Both the position numbers and the translations under genes were made by a program. Positions 41,901-53,150 of a stretch of 64,000 nucleotides of DNA are shown piece after piece; position 1 is the first letter of the stretch, and the number at the start of each line of letters is the position of its first letter. The notes under the pieces were generated by a model that saw only the letters and a program-made list of their open reading frames with translations, did not search any database and was not told the DNA's origin. The stretch comes from Paralichthys olivaceus (Eukaryota; Chordata; Actinopteri; Pleuronectiformes; Paralichthyidae), in the NCBI RefSeq assembly GCF_024713975.1, contig NC_091111.1, positions 20,487,501-20,551,500 of the forward strand, in the 5' to 3' direction.

Positions 41901-44722
41901 AGAAGGCACTGCAGGAGGCTCACCAGCAGACACTGGATGACCTTCAGAGTGAAGAGGACAAAGCCAACAGTTTAAACAAAGCTAAAGTTAAGCTGGAACA
42001 ACAGGTAGATGATTTGGAGGGCTCACTGGAGCAAGAGAAGAAAGTCAGGATGGACCTTGAGCGTTCAAAGAGGAAGCTCGAGGGAGACCTGAAACTGACC
42101 CAGGAGAGTTTGATGGACTTGGACAATGATAAACAACAGCTGGAAGAAAAGCTCAAGAAAAAAGACTTTGAAATTGTCCAAATAAATTCAAGACTAGAAG
42201 ATGAACAGGTGGCTTCAGTTCAGCTCCAGAAGAAGCTGAAAGAAAACCAGGCGAGAATTGAGGAGCTTGAAGAGGAGCTGGATGCTGAGCGTGCAGCCCG
42301 TGCCAAAGTGGAGAAGCAGCGCTCCGATCTTTCCCGTGAGCTGGAGGACATCAGCGAACGCCTGGAAGAAGCAGGTGGAGCAACATCGGCTCAGGTGGAG
42401 CTGAGTAAGAAAAGAGATGCTGAATTTCAGAAGCTGCGAAGGGAACTGGAAGAATCAACCCTCCACCATGACTCTACTGCTGCCACCCTGAGGAAGAAAC
42501 ATGCAGACAGTGTCGCTGAACTGGGTGAGCAGATTGACAACCTGCAGCGAGTGAAACAGAAGCTGGAGAAAGAAAAGAGTGAGCTTAAACTTGAGTTGGA
42601 TGACTTGTCTTCTAACATGGAGAGTGTTGTGAAGGCCAAGTCAAACATTGAGAAGATATGTCGTACAATGGAAGACAACATGAATGAGTACAAGAGTAAA
42701 TATGAGGAAGCTCAACGAAGTGTCAATGACTTAAATACCCAGAGGGCCAAGCTGCTCACTGAAAATGGGGAATTTGGACGCCAGCTGGAGGAGAAGGAGT
42801 GTCTAATTTCACAACTGACTAGAGGGAAGAATTCATACAACCAGCAGGTAGAAGATCTACGCAGGCAGCTAGAAGAAGAGATCAAGGCAAAGAATGCACT
42901 TGCCCATGCTGTGCAGTCTGCTCGTCATGACTGTGATCTGCTCCGAGAACAGTTTGAAGAAGAGCAAGAAGCAAAGGCTGAGCTGCAGAGAGCTCTGTCC
43001 AAAACGAACACTGAGGTCTCAGCATGGAGGACAAAATATGAAACTGATGGAATTCAGAGAACAGAAGAGTTGGAAGAAGCCAAAAAGAAGCTTGTTCAGA
43101 GACTGCAGGAAGCAGAGGAGGCCATTGAGGCAGTGAACGCAAAGTGTTCATCTCTTGAGAAGACCAAACATCGCCTCCAAAATGAGATTGAAGACCTAAT
43201 GCTGGACCTCGAGAGATCCAATGCAGCATCTGCAGCACTGGACAAGAAGCAAAGAGCCTTTGACAAAGTTTTGGCAGAGTGGAAGCAAAAATTTGAGGAG
43301 TCACAGTGTGAGTTGGAGGCCTCCCAGAAGGAGGCTCGGTCTCTGAGTACTGAACTCTTCAAACTGAGAAATGCCTATGAAGAGAGTCTGGATCAACTCG
43401 AGACAATGAAGAGAGAGAACAAAAACCTCCAGGAGGAGATCTCGGACCTCACTGACCAGCTGGGGGAGGGTGGTAGAAGTGCCCATGAACTGGAGAAGAT
43501 TCGGAAGCAGCTTGAACAAGAAAAGGCTGAGCTCCAGTCAGCACTGGAGGAGGCAGAAGGTTCCCTGGAGCATGAAGAGAGCAAGATCCTGCGAGCTCAA
43601 CTTGAATTCAACCAGGTGAAGGCCGAGATGGAGCGGAAAGTGGCTGAGAAAGACGAGGAAATGGAGCAGGCCAAGAGAAACTACCAACGCATGCTTGAGT
43701 CACTTCAGTCCTCTCTGGAATCTGAGACCAGAAGCCGCAATGAGGCCCTAAGAATCAAGAAGAAGATGGAAGGTGATCTAAACGAGATGGAGATTCAGCT
43801 CTGCCAAGCTAATAGGCAAGCAGCTGACGCCCAAAAACAGCTCAAGAGCCTCCAGGCCTTCCTGAAGGACACTCAACTGCAGCTGGATGAGACACAACAT
43901 GGCAATGAGGACCTGAGAGAGAACATCGCTCTCCTTGAAAGACGAAACAACCTGATCCAGGCTGAGCTTGAGGAAGTGAGGGCTGCCCTCGAGCAAACGG
44001 AAAGAAGTCGGAAACTTGCTGAACAGGAGCTGACTGATGCAAGTGAGCGAATGCAACTTCTACACTCACAGAACACTAGCCTGATCAACCAGAAGAAGAA
44101 GCATGAAACAGATCTCCTCCACCTGCAGAATGAGATTGAGGAGGCCATACAGGAAAACCGCAATGCTGAGGAGAAGGCAAAGAAGGCCATCACAGATGCA
44201 GCCATGATGGCTGAGGAGCTCAAGAAGGAGCAGGACACCAGTGCCCATCTGGAGCGCATGAAGAAGAACATGGAGCAGACCATCAAAGACCTGCAACACC
44301 GTCTGGACGAGGCCGAGCAAATCGCCATGAAGGGCGGCAAGAAGCAGCTTCAGAAACTGGAGGCTCACATCAAAGAGCTGGAGAATGAGCTAGAGGCCGA
44401 GCAGAGGAGGGGAACCGAATCTATCAAAGGAGTTCGCAAGTATGAACGCCGCATCAAGGAGCTCACCTACCAGACTGAGGAAGACCGCAAGAACATGGCT
44501 CGCCTCCAGGACCTTGTGGACAAACTACAGCTCAAGGTAAAATCCTACAAACATGCAGCTGAGGAGGCTGAGGAGGCGGCAAATACCAACATGGCCAAAC
44601 TCCGCAAACTGCAGCACGAGTTGGAGGAGGCGGAAGAGAGAGCCGACATTGCCGAGTCACAGGTGAACAAGCTAAGGGCAAAGACCAGGGATGGATCCTC
44701 CAAGAAGGGCCTGGATGAGTGA
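38918..44722 (+). CDS. Intronless full-length sarcomeric myosin heavy chain, slow/cardiac type
   Basis: This 1934-residue reading frame covers a complete class II muscle myosin heavy chain with no introns, whereas vertebrate sarcomeric MYH genes normally have about 40 exons. The motor has the SH3-like N-terminus, P-loop GESGAGKT, switch [10 protein letters not shown], switch II DIAGFE, loop 2 ([14 protein letters not shown]), the actin-binding [12 protein letters not shown], and the SH1/SH2 helix [19 protein letters not shown]. The neck follows with IQ-type light-chain sites ([37 protein letters not shown]). An uninterrupted heptad coiled-coil rod of about 1090 residues runs to [11 protein letters not shown]. 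The start [20 protein letters not shown] and the KKGLDE end look like the slow/cardiac (myh6/myh7/vmhc/smyhc) clade rather than fast skeletal. No stops, frameshifts or lost catalytic residues were seen. It is best read as a functional retrogene. The exact orthologue is not known to me. Confidence 0.96.
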   Translation: MGDALMAEFGKAAPYLRKSDKERLEAQTRPFDIKTECFVIDDKVEYVKGQIQSKDGGMVTVKKDDGTTVTVKESDVHPQNPPKFDKIEDMAMFTFLHEPAVLFNLKERYAAWMIYTYSGLFCVTVNPYKWLPVYDSEVVAAYRGKKRTEAPPHIFSISDNAYQYMLTDRENQSVLITGESGAGKTVNTKRVIQYFASIAAVGGGAKKDTSKGTLEDQIIQANPALEAFGNAKTLRNDNSSRFGKFIRIHFGTSGKLSSADIETYLLEKSRVTFQLKAERDYHIFYQILSNQKPELLDMLLITNNPYDYSYISQGEVTVSSINDSEELMATDSAFDVLGFTPEEKMGVYKLTGAIMHYGNMKFKQKQREEQAEPDGTEAADKSAYLMGLNSADLIKGLCHPRVKVGNEYVTKGQSVDQVYYAVGALAKSVYEKMFSWMVVRINQSLDTKQHRQYFIGVLDIAGFEIFDLNTFEQLCINYTNEKLQQFFNHHMFVLEQEEYKKEGIDWEFIDFGMDLQACIDLIEKPLGILSILEEECMFPKASDQTFKSKLYDNHLGKNKMFEKPKAAKGKAEAHFALVHYAGTVDYNIAGWLVKNKDPLNETVVGLYQKSSLKLLSLLFSSYSGTDGGDKGSGKGAKKKGSSFQTVSALHRENLNKLMNNLKTTHPHFVRCLIPNEKKNPGVMDNCLVMHQLRCNGVLEGIRICRKGFPNRVLYGDFKQRYRILNASAIPEGQFIDCKKSAEKLLGSLDIDHTQYKFGHTKVFFKAGLLGTLEEMRDEQLSRIITRIQANARALLMRAQFAKLVERRDALMVIQWNLRSFLGVKNWPWMKLFFKIKPLLKSAESEKEMANIKDEFNKLKEALEKSEARRKEIEEKTVTLLQEKNDLTLQIQSEQDTLTDAEERCEQLIKSKIQLEAKLKEMTERLEDEEELNADLTAKKRKLEDESSELKKDIDDLELTLAKVEKEKHATENKVKNLTEEMASQDENIMKLTKEKKALQEAHQQTLDDLQSEEDKANSLNKAKVKLEQQVDDLEGSLEQEKKVRMDLERSKRKLEGDLKLTQESLMDLDNDKQQLEEKLKKKDFEIVQINSRLEDEQVASVQLQKKLKENQARIEELEEELDAERAARAKVEKQRSDLSRELEDISERLEEAGGATSAQVELSKKRDAEFQKLRRELEESTLHHDSTAATLRKKHADSVAELGEQIDNLQRVKQKLEKEKSELKLELDDLSSNMESVVKAKSNIEKICRTMEDNMNEYKSKYEEAQRSVNDLNTQRAKLLTENGEFGRQLEEKECLISQLTRGKNSYNQQVEDLRRQLEEEIKAKNALAHAVQSARHDCDLLREQFEEEQEAKAELQRALSKTNTEVSAWRTKYETDGIQRTEELEEAKKKLVQRLQEAEEAIEAVNAKCSSLEKTKHRLQNEIEDLMLDLERSNAASAALDKKQRAFDKVLAEWKQKFEESQCELEASQKEARSLSTELFKLRNAYEESLDQLETMKRENKNLQEEISDLTDQLGEGGRSAHELEKIRKQLEQEKAELQSALEEAEGSLEHEESKILRAQLEFNQVKAEMERKVAEKDEEMEQAKRNYQRMLESLQSSLESETRSRNEALRIKKKMEGDLNEMEIQLCQANRQAADAQKQLKSLQAFLKDTQLQLDETQHGNEDLRENIALLERRNNLIQAELEEVRAALEQTERSRKLAEQELTDASERMQLLHSQNTSLINQKKKHETDLLHLQNEIEEAIQENRNAEEKAKKAITDAAMMAEELKKEQDTSAHLERMKKNMEQTIKDLQHRLDEAEQIAMKGGKKQLQKLEAHIKELENELEAEQRRGTESIKGVRKYERRIKELTYQTEEDRKNMARLQDLVDKLQLKVKSYKHAAEEAEEAANTNMAKLRKLQHELEEAEERADIAESQVNKLRAKTRDGSSKKGLDE

Positions 44723-45149
44723 GGATGCCCCAGAATCAACATCACAGGTGATGGCTTCCTCGTGCCAAATATGAATTATTTCTAAACGTAATTGACTTAA
44801 GTCCAGTTACCCACGTACATCAACATTTTCTTATTGTATTTTGTTGATATGACGCCCTCCGTCTCTCCTCATTAACATCTGTGAATCTGTTTTGATTGAC
44901 AGGTGTTCCTGTTTCTGGGCCATTGGAGATACGCAGCTGAAACTAAGTGCAGCAAATATCGTGTTCTGATCTGTTGACATGAGCAGTAGAATTCTCCCTG
45001 TTGACCTCTGCTGAGTGGCTGAGTTGTTTGCATCTCGTGTGAACGTTTATGTGGATGAGGGAAAGTAACGTCAGCAATTTGATTTGAACATGGGGTTAGG
45101 CTAACCCTAACCCTAACCTTATTATGTTAGGATTTGGATCTTCAAATTT

Positions 45150-45285
45150 AACTGAATTAAATGCCTTTTATTTTAGTTCATTCATCTTTTTGCCATGGAT
45201 TTTTTTTTGTGAAGCACTTTGTAACCTTGCTTAGAAAAGTGCTATACAAATAAAGTTATTATTATTAACAACTCCAACTCACAAT
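45150..45285 (+). repeat. LINE/SINE-type 3' tail ('gtgctatacaaataaagttattatt')
   Basis: The motif 'gaagcactttgtaacc...aaaagtgctatacaaataaagttattattatt' is a widespread 3' end of fish non-LTR elements or their SINE partners. It lies about 430 bp after the myosin stop codon. Confidence 0.65.
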
Positions 45286-45294
45286 CAGAAGAAG

Positions 45295-45500
45295 GTTTTG
45301 GAAACATCTAAAACAAAAGTCTCTGAAGAGAAAAGTGTCCATGTCCCTTTTGCTAATGTGGAGGAGATGGGGTTTATGTCCTATGCTGCAGCCAGCCATC
45401 AGGGGGAGATCGAGATGCTTTGGGTTCACTTGTTATTCATCTTTATTCACAGTCTATGGTCAGATTCACTGTTGTTACTGTATCTCAATAAAAGTGTGTC
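45295..45500 (-). repeat. Short interspersed repeat, family A, inverted copy
   Basis: Read on the minus strand, the words 'gactgtgaataaagatg', 'ccctgatggctggctgcag', 'aaaccccatctcctccac' and 'aaagggacatgg' match in order the copies at 54035-54190 and 15325-15485. AATAAA at 45487-45492 on the plus strand could end the myosin transcript. Confidence 0.6.
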
Positions 45501-46450
45501 CGCCCACTCGTTGTCATCTATGTCTGATTAAAATCAGCCAGCTCCCCCTACTGGCAAGTGACTGTAACTTCAAAGCAAAAACTGTTTACTGAGCAAACCA
45601 ATTAAAATATAATTAATTTCCTTTTCTAGAGAAACATTTTGAGACAAAAGCAGTGGAACTATTATTTAATATTTGCACATAATTTTTATAATAATTGATG
45701 GAATGTTAGAACACTCAGTGTATTTTTGGATGATGTTTATGTTTGGCTCAAATTAAGATTTCACTTAGTTCTCATAAAATGTTGTTGTTCATTCAATTTA
45801 ATCACATTAATCCTGATGCACTGAATTTATTATTTTGTCTTGATCTGTTAGAGAAAATATATTCTGCTGCTGCAATAGGAAAAAGGTGTTAACATGTTAA
45901 AAACATGTTAAACATGTGGCTGTTTCCTCGTAACCAAGATGCATGCTTTCATGTAATCTTTCTGTTTTATATTACAATAAAAACAAACATTTACATCCTG
46001 TTTATTTTAATATTCAGTCAAGTGTTGCATCGGCAGTGGACTTAAACAACAGAGTGCTAATTATTTACTATAGTAAGCTCTGCCTGTATCCGTTCTCTCC
46101 ACTTTTGACTTAGGTACAGTACTTTAGTAAATGTACTTAGTTACATTCTACCTGTGTTGTGAGTTTCATGATGAAGAACACTTTCACTGTCTTGGTGTAG
46201 GGATACAGGCTGAATCCGACCAATCCAAGGTTTCACAGGAACAGGTGATGGAACAGAATCCACTCGTGTAGTTTGCATGTTGGTGGTGGACTGGAATTGT
46301 ACCTGGTTTGTATTTGGATCGCAAATGAGTCAGTGAACTGTCAAAGAACTGCAAACTGAAACAGCCATTAGAACAAGAACACACTTTAAAATAACATATA
46401 TTTTATAATCACGTTCATACTGAGCTGAGGGAGTGAGACCGAGTCGTTTC
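45500..46450. other. AT-rich intergenic between myosin and zbtb1 3' end
   Basis: No gene, RNA or recognisable repeat was found. Short frames have no family resemblance. Confidence 0.45.
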
Positions 46451-46471
46451 TTCAAACAGAAAGTCACTTGG

Positions 46472-46505
46472 TTTATTAAGAACTGAAGAAAAAGGCGTTT
46501 TTATT
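46472..46505 (-). terminator. zbtb1: zbtb1 polyadenylation signals
   Basis: Minus-strand AATAAA sequences lie at 46477-46472 and 46505-46500, about 1.2 kb after the zbtb1 stop codon. This implies a 3' UTR of that length, and nothing else was recognised between 46506 and 47698. Confidence 0.55.
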
Positions 46506-47698
46506 TTCCAGACATCAGACATTTTTCTTAAACATCAGAAAATCCTTCGAAAGCAGACATGAGGAAAAACATTGAGTTCAACGACAACAGCTGACGATCG
46601 AAACACGAGCAGACGAAAGGTGGATTCTGAACTGGATTCAGTTAGGTCATCGTGCTCGACTCTGAAATGCTTGGGTTCGTTTGGGTCGGTCAGAAACTGG
46701 TTTGGACTAGTTGATGTGTTTTGTCTGGTTAGTTGTTTGGATCTGGTTAAGTTTGGAACTGGTTTGGGTTAGAAATGGTTTAGACTGAATATGATTGGAG
46801 TGTTGGTTTAAGATTCTTTACAGCTGATTTGTGTTGTGAATGACCTTGATGAAAGCAGCTTAACGACTCATCAGGACAAAGAAGGTCATGGTGTCAGACA
46901 GTAATCAGAACAACATGGATAGTGTTTCAGTTCTTTATAATCTTTCACCGGGGGGGGTTTCCCATCCATCCCCCACCATGCACCACTGAAGAAGACAGTA
47001 AAGAATCAGACGTGCGCACCACTGTAACAGCAAAGGCACCAATCACAGAGTGAATGTAAAGCGTGTTAAGAATCAGCAAATAGAACCTTATTCTGACCAC
47101 AAGAAAAACTTGCAGCAGTTCATCTTCAGATTGTAGGATTCTGGGAGCTAGAGCTAAAAAACGTTAACATAAACATTTTTGTGACAGTAAACTTTAACCC
47201 GTTTCCTCTCTCACACTGCTGGTGTTCACACCAGCTAACACTGTGACAGAGGCATGATGGGAGTTTCCTGGACAGGCCTGCAGAGCTGTGGTCGATTCCG
47301 TCTCTTTCCACCTGCCAATGTGACTTTGGTACATTCTAGTGTTGAAATGATTTGTTGACACTGGACAGAACACGAATGAACAGTTGGGGTTCTTTGGGTT
47401 CTTTAAGAGTGTGAATTCTCAGAACATCCAGATTTAAAGCTGTGAACATGTGGTGCACATCGTTCTGAGCCATGTGAACTCCACGGCATCTTATCAAAAT
47501 AAAAAGCTACACAGTGAGTCTTAACAGAGAGACCAATCAGCAGCCAACTGCTTTCGCAGTACAAGCGCTTGGGTTATGCATATACTTTAAAAGTGCAGAT
47601 TAAGATTTTTGGGGTTCAAGTGCATACGTTTGTTCTCACATTTATGGCTTTCTTGGGTCATAAACTAGAAATAAAAGCACAGGAAGTTTATGATGATT

Positions 47699-49750
47699 CT
47701 ATAGTCTCTTGGTATGTTTGGAGTTATAGTGGCTCCTCATGTCTTTACGGAGGCGGAACTTCTCGCCACAGACGCCGCAGATGTACAGGTGGACGTCCAT
47801 GTGTTTCTCCAGCTGCTCTCCACCAGGGAAGATCTGGAAACACACTTGACAGATGGTTTCTCCTGCGGACAGGTGGGAGATCATGTGTCGGACGTGGTCA
47901 TGTTTGAGGAAGGTTCCCTGGTCACAGACTGGGCACACGTAGCGAGCCATGCCTTTGTGCATGTCTGTGTGTAACCGGAGCTGGCGCTCCCGCAGGAATT
48001 GTTTCCCACAGGTCTGGCAGGTGAACTGCTTCTCCTTGGTGTGGACGGTGTAGTGCTCCCGCAGGTGACAGCGCTGGTAGAAGCCTTTGCCGCAAATGCT
48101 GCAGAAGTGTTTGCGACGGTGATCTGGTTCGGCCCCCTCCTCCAGCAACACCGGACGGAACAGCTCCTGGTCGTGGCAGGACAAGGCATGCTCCAGCGCC
48201 ACATTCTCGTTCTGGAAAAGTAGCCCGCAATGAGGGCAGGCCAAGTCTGCAGCCTCCAGCAGGCCCTCCTCCATCCCTTGTGGCTCCTCCAGCAGCGACG
48301 CCTCGTCCTCCCCGTGGGAATCTGACTCACCGCCTTGGGATTCTCCGCAGCGCTCTGCATGCTCCTGAAGCTGTCGACCTTTGATCAGCACCTGACCACA
48401 CCGTCCACAGGCACATATGTGGCCCATGTGGTTGGACAGGTAGTGGGCCGACTTGTCCTCATCTGTTAATAGAGTGCCACAGAGTTCACAGGGGGTGTCG
48501 GCGTCTTGCTTCTCGTCTTTAACTTTACGAAGTTTCACAGGAATCCCTGAATTGTCACAGCTGGACATGTGGACTTCAAAAGGCTCACTGCTCTTCTCCA
48601 AGCCTGAGACGTTGGGCTCTGGGTCCCGATCCGAACCTTTGTCCCTCAACATGTCTTTACGTGTTACGTCATTGAACCTTGTGCTACAGTCTCTTTTAGC
48701 ATGCTCGCCGACTCTGACCACTTCGATCTCAGGGAACATGCTTTCGTCTGGTTCTGTCTTGATGGAGATGCTCCGAGTCGACCTGGGCTCGCCATCTGTC
48801 CCAGCTGCCACCGACCTGATGGTGAGGTCAGAGTTGACCTTGGCCTCTGGCCACTCATCCTCGCCTTTACAGTGAACCCTGTGCTCTTCAGTGCTCTCAG
48901 AAGCAGAGCTTTCAGCTTTATTTGAGTCATTGTCGCCCTCTGCGTTACCTCTTGGAGGGTGGTAGGCCTTCCGGTTTGTGCAGGTAAGGATGTGCTCGAT
49001 TAAAAGCTTCTCACAACTGAAGACGAAGCCACAGTCATCACAGGTGTAGGTGCGCCCAAACCGAGGACGGTCTTTGAGAGTCGAACTTCTGCCACTGGAC
49101 CTCTTTCTCAAGTCACATGGCTGCTCAACTGTTCCGTCCACAGCCGGGGTTGCCACGATCAGAGGAGTGTTCACCACCTCCTCCGCCACCACTGGCCTGG
49201 TGATGGTTGCCGGAACAGCTGGACGTCCGGCACTGCTGCTGACAGGTTTCGGTAGGTGCTCCACTTCTGGTGCAGGAGGCCCCTGCTGCTCGTACATGCG
49301 AACTCCAAACATCATTTTTCCGCCAGCTGGGCCGGCGGAGGAGCTGGACGAGGAGGAGGAGGCCGAGGAGGATGGGGTGAGGTTGGAGCTCCTGATGTCC
49401 CTGAGATCCTCCAGTGAGTCAGGGATGTAGTACATCTGCAGGTACGCCATGGATGACTTAAGCTCATCAAACTCATAGCTCCCCACGACGATGCGTCCAA
49501 GGTACATGAGCTGCAGGATGAGGTCGAAGCACTCAGCGCTGATCTGCATGTTGCTGAGGTCCAGTCGCCCTGTCCCCTGCTGGTCCCGGATAAACATCAT
49601 CCTGAAGTAGGAGCTGCAGGCTGCCAGGACGGCCTTGTGTGCCCTGAAGTAAATGTCACCAATGGCGATGAGGCAGTCACACAGGAAGCCCCACTCTCGC
49701 TGGTTGTTGAGCTGCTGGAGGACGTGGTCGCTGTGGCTCGGCCTCGCCAT
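47699..49750 (-). CDS. zbtb1: ZBTB1, BTB/zinc-finger transcriptional repressor
   Basis: ZBTB1 is a nuclear repressor needed in mammals for lymphoid development and DNA-damage tolerance. The whole coding sequence is one exon of 683 residues, as in mammals. The start is MARPSHSDHV at 49750, four bases after a splice acceptor (ctctcctgtctgcag); an in-frame ATG at 49777 lies inside the intron and is rejected. The BTB domain covers about residues 1-125 (VLQQLNNQREWGFLCDC, AHKAVLAACSSYFRMMF). A Ser-rich stretch follows. Zinc fingers include CDDCGFVFSCEKL, a UBZ-type segment (CACGRCGQVLIKGRQLQEH) and a C-terminal C2H2 array with GKGFYQRCHLREHYTVH, CGKQFLRERQLRLH, QVCFQIFPGGEQL and CGVCGEKFRLRKDMRSHY. 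Its divergent partner is zbtb25, as in mammals. Confidence 0.97.
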   Translation of the reverse strand: MARPSHSDHVLQQLNNQREWGFLCDCLIAIGDIYFRAHKAVLAACSSYFRMMFIRDQQGTGRLDLSNMQISAECFDLILQLMYLGRIVVGSYEFDELKSSMAYLQMYYIPDSLEDLRDIRSSNLTPSSSASSSSSSSSAGPAGGKMMFGVRMYEQQGPPAPEVEHLPKPVSSSAGRPAVPATITRPVVAEEVVNTPLIVATPAVDGTVEQPCDLRKRSSGRSSTLKDRPRFGRTYTCDDCGFVFSCEKLLIEHILTCTNRKAYHPPRGNAEGDNDSNKAESSASESTEEHRVHCKGEDEWPEAKVNSDLTIRSVAAGTDGEPRSTRSISIKTEPDESMFPEIEVVRVGEHAKRDCSTRFNDVTRKDMLRDKGSDRDPEPNVSGLEKSSEPFEVHMSSCDNSGIPVKLRKVKDEKQDADTPCELCGTLLTDEDKSAHYLSNHMGHICACGRCGQVLIKGRQLQEHAERCGESQGGESDSHGEDEASLLEEPQGMEEGLLEAADLACPHCGLLFQNENVALEHALSCHDQELFRPVLLEEGAEPDHRRKHFCSICGKGFYQRCHLREHYTVHTKEKQFTCQTCGKQFLRERQLRLHTDMHKGMARYVCPVCDQGTFLKHDHVRHMISHLSAGETICQVCFQIFPGGEQLEKHMDVHLYICGVCGEKFRLRKDMRSHYNSKHTKRL

Positions 49751-50459
49751 CGCCCTGCAGACAGGAGAGGAAACCATGGAGAGAGACGATAAGACTTGAG
49801 TGTAGACTCAGAAATCCATGTTTACTTAAGTGTGACCAACAATGGCACTGAGCAACAACATTCTAAACTGCATCATATCAGAAAATCATTTGTTGGTGAG
49901 TCTCAGTTCATCTGATCCCATTGTTAATAAACATTTACTGACAGTTCAGGACATCAAGTGGATGAAAACTGCTGAAACAGTGCATCTAATGACAAGCCCA
50001 TTTGATTTGTCCTGTTTTAATGATGCAGGGTTCACGAGTAAGTGTGTTAAAGACAGGTGGTGGCTACACCCTTCACTGTTACTGTACAATAACCTCATGG
50101 CGTCTTTTTTGTTCCTTGTTTGTTTTTGTGACTTGAAACTAAACACTGGTTTATACACAGGTCAAATGACTCTGATCCACCTCCATGACAGTTTCAACAT
50201 GTAAATCCCACGGCAAGGTTCGCTGTGAGTTGTCTTTAACACATATATATCATGGGTTGTTACATGAAGCTCAATAGTCATGTCAGAGAGCTTCATACCA
50301 ACAGTGAGTTACATGTCAAACTAAACACATACTTAAGCTAACATATATATTTAAGGAGCCAAAATACTGTTTCAAAATTTGATTCAAATTATTGATTTTT
50401 ATGATTAAATCATTTATTGCTAAAATCTTCAGGATACTTTGTCATTTTTTTCAATTTTT

Positions 50460-50668
50460 TTCAGACATACATGTTAATGTTTCAGTGGAACATCTGTCAT
50501 GTGTGTAACATACAAGTAAATGTTTCTGTGTTAAACATGTGTCTGTAACATACATGTTAATATTTATTTGTTTAACATGTCTATAACATATATGTTAGTG
50601 TTTCAGTGTAGACCATAGGTGTGAACAAGTGTCTGTAACATACATGTAATGTGTGTTTTGTTAAACTA
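50460..50668. repeat. Roughly 50-bp tandem repeat, 'gtaacatacatgttaatgtttcagtg'
   Basis: Four diverged units pair 'taacatacatgttaatgttt' with 'aaacatgtgtctg'. They lie in the zbtb1 5' intron. No other content was seen in the surrounding intron 49755-50805. Confidence 0.75.
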
Positions 50669-50805
50669 ATTAATTCTCAGTAATCAAAGATCTTTTAACT
50701 TTTATTGGCAGGAAAAAACATTGAAACTTTACTCAAACTTGTAATTTCGGTTCTGAACCAGGCTCCGTTAATAAAACTGCTCCTGTCACAGAGAGTCGGT
50801 CTCAC

Positions 50806-50955
50806 CGGGAGAGGTCACACAGTCACCGGCTGACATTCGCCAAGAGACCCGCAGTTAGAGCCCGACAGACCGGAGACAGGGGGTGAGTGTGACCCGAGGA
50901 GGAGAGCCTGGTTCGGCTCGGAGAAGAGAGAGAGGCCACAAACTAAGATGGAGAT
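50806..50955 (-). promoter_or_regulatory. zbtb1: zbtb1 5' noncoding exon (proximal) and promoter
   Basis: On the minus strand a donor (CTCTCCCG followed by gtgagacc) ends an exon at 50806 in GC-rich sequence. An ETS-like CCGGAAGT lies just upstream, near 51000. This exon can splice to the coding exon at 49754. Confidence 0.55.
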
Positions 50956-51383
50956 TACTGTTAGCTGCGTTTAGCTAACTGCTGTTAGCGTCCCCCGTGC
51001 CGGAAGTCACAATGGGTACCCCTCCAAAATAAAACGTGTAAAACGCTAGAGAGAAATAAGGTACTATATAATATGTACAAAAGTATTCTACAAAGTATAT
51101 TCAATTATATTTTGTTATGAATGGACAGTAATTAAGATAATTACTTTCATCTGAATATTCTCCGCACGCGTTTAACCTTGGATTTCTTTTAGACTTTTAA
51201 TGTTTTGAAAAGCTACACCGGATGTTATTGATGTAAATGTTGTAACTGACAAGTTACCGCAAGCAGTCCCGCCGCCCCCGCACCGCCGCCCGCATCGAGC
51301 CCGCATCGAGTCCGCAGCAGCAGGCCGCGGAGACACTCCCCGGCCGGAGGCTCTGAGGGCCGGGCACAAAGTCAACGACTCAC

Positions 51384-51592
51384 CGAGGCTGCTGTAGGCC
51401 GGCGGGATAGCGGATGTTTCCGGAGGCTCCTGCCGGAGATGAGCTGCGTTGAGGCGGGTGTTTCCGGAGGCTCCTGCCGGAGATGAGCTGCGTTGAGGCG
51501 GATAAAGGGACGAAGGAGCTGCCTCTTCTTCTTCTCTTCTGCTGGAGGAAACTACTTCCGCACTGCGAGGAAACACACGAAGAAGACACTCA
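51384..51592 (-). promoter_or_regulatory. zbtb1: Alternative zbtb1 first exon in CpG-rich sequence with 44-bp duplication
   Basis: A second good minus-strand donor (AGCCTCG followed by gtgagtcg) ends at 51384 in strongly CpG-rich sequence. Two tandem copies of a 44-bp unit starting TGTTTCCGGAGGCTCC occupy 51415-51458 and 51459-51502. ETS-like ttccgg words recur in the repeat and an 'acttccg' lies near 51555. I infer an alternative first exon. Open frames here are not coding. Confidence 0.5.
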
Positions 51593-51599
51593 GCGTCCG

Positions 51600-52140
51600 G
51601 TCAAAATATGGCTTTCAAAATAAAATCAATCCAAAACAACCTGTTTTATTCCTCATACTGTTTACTTGAGGGATTATTCTAAAATGATTATATTAATATA
51701 TTTGGTTTGATTAAAAATGAAGTACATAAAAAGAAAACATCCTGAAAGGATAAAACATTTCCCTAACTTTTATATATTTAATTTTATATAACAAATAATT
51801 GGTCAATGTTAAAACATGAAAAATCAAGAGTACCTGGCTGCATCTACAAGCAAACTGAACTTGTTGGACAAAGAAATAACTAAATAAACAAATAATATCA
51901 ATAAACAACATCACAACATTCTTCATTACAAGGACGATGCAGCAAAATCCACAGTTGCATCTCAGCTGCTCACTAATCTGACAAGAACCTTTTTGAATAA
52001 TTCTTGTTTCCCTCCATAGAACAGAAAAATCCCCAATGACTCTGGAAAGTTTTCTCATCCTCCTTCATCTGAGAGCAGACACCATCTGTCATAATATTCT
52101 CCCAGACATTCAAGCCTCTATCACCAATAAACCCTTCGAC
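51600..52140. other. AT-rich intergenic between zbtb1 and zbtb25 promoters
   Basis: No gene or clear repeat was recognised before the LINE fragment that follows. Confidence 0.45.
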
Positions 52141-52149
52141 TGGTTTTAA

Positions 52150-52690
52150 ATCGTGTCTCTCTGGCTCAGTGCATCCAACTCAAGTATTTCGAATCCCAGC
52201 CATGTTCCAGTCACTTCTGGTGTTCCCTAGTGTTCTGTCCTGGGGCCCCTTGTGTTTATCATCTATTTACTTCCTGGTTCTCCTGCAACTTCCTCAAACT
52301 CAACAGTGATTAAACTGAGGTTTTTTTCCATGAATCCATCGCTCCTGTGCTTCAGCAGCTTCATTAAGATTCTGCTCGTCCATAATCTCATTGCTCTTTA
52401 CCTTTCACAAATCCTGCGCATCTCAGGTCTTCTTCCATCTACCTCACTGTACCACCTGCCCGATTGTCCACCATGACCGCTCTGCTCCCCTTCTCTGGAA
52501 CTCCCTCCCCTGAGACATCCATAACAATGACTCTACATTTTCGTCTTTTTAAACTGGTACATTCAGTCTGATGTTTACATTTGGTCAAACTACACAATGT
52601 TTTATTGATCTTTTGACACATTGTTTTTTGTTCTGTTTTTTAATCTGTGACCTTGATATATATAAAATCATTGTTGATTTTGCATAGATT
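52150..52690 (+). mobile_element. L2-type LINE fragment, internally deleted
   Basis: The plus strand reads GVP-CSVLGPLVFIIYLLPGS near 52218-52280, matching the GVPQGSVLGPLLF motif of L2/CR1-class reverse transcriptases. After a gap comes LWNSLP-DIHNNDSTFSSF near 52488-52545, matching the LWNSLPxxIRxxDSxxxF C-terminal signature. Stops and deletions show that it is dead. It separates the zbtb1 and zbtb25 promoters. Confidence 0.75.
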
Positions 52691-52844
52691 AATTCTCATA
52701 AAACTAAATCAAATGAAATCAATGAGCTAACTGATCTCTTTTCATCTCCCTCATCTTCTCTGACATCATCATGACTGATTATCGATTATTGATCAAGTAA
52801 CGGGAGGTAAACGCAGTCACGTCACGTGAGCCTTTGACCCTTCC

Positions 52845-52929
52845 TCTCGCGAGACGTGACGCCGTTTTTTGCGGGATCAGCTCTGCAGCATCAGACACCG
52901 GAGACAATCTGCATATTTCTATTTCTGCG
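52845..52929 (+). promoter_or_regulatory. zbtb25: zbtb25 promoter with TCTCGCGAGA motif and 5' noncoding exon
   Basis: The perfect palindrome TCTCGCGAGA lies at 52845-52854, the CGCG promoter element bound by factors such as BANP in vertebrates. A donor (TTCTGCG followed by gtaagag) ends an exon at 52929, and the next acceptor (ttttgcag) precedes the coding exon at 54519. CpG-rich sequence continues to about 53110. Confidence 0.65.
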
Positions 52930-53150
52930 GTAAGAGCGTGATTAGCGGCGCGCGTGCACGGTGCACACAGACAGAACCTCGCGGAGACGCGTGTGCACGC
53001 GGCTGTTTGCGTGTGATGTGAGCGAGGAGGTGCGTGCTGCTGAATGTGGACACTGAGGATGGAGGCTGCAGCCTGAAGCGCGCGACACAACATGCACGCG
53101 CTAGACGTGCTGTTGTTTGGTTGCACGAGCGTTTCCGGTGTTCCCCCACT

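Noticed and set aside
41113-44745. Many antisense frames inside the myosin gene, including one of 178 codons
   Set aside because: They are strand shadows of a long coding sequence with biased composition; none shows a domain.
45095-45120. Telomere-like 'ctaaccctaaccctaacc' repeats (also near 20605 and 56380)
   Set aside because: Only two to three units each, typical of short interstitial sequence or repeat interiors, with no sign of a telomere fusion.
49751-49777. Upstream in-frame ATG for zbtb1 (start MVSSPVCRA)
   Set aside because: It lies before a clear splice acceptor, and the conserved start is MARPSH at 49750.
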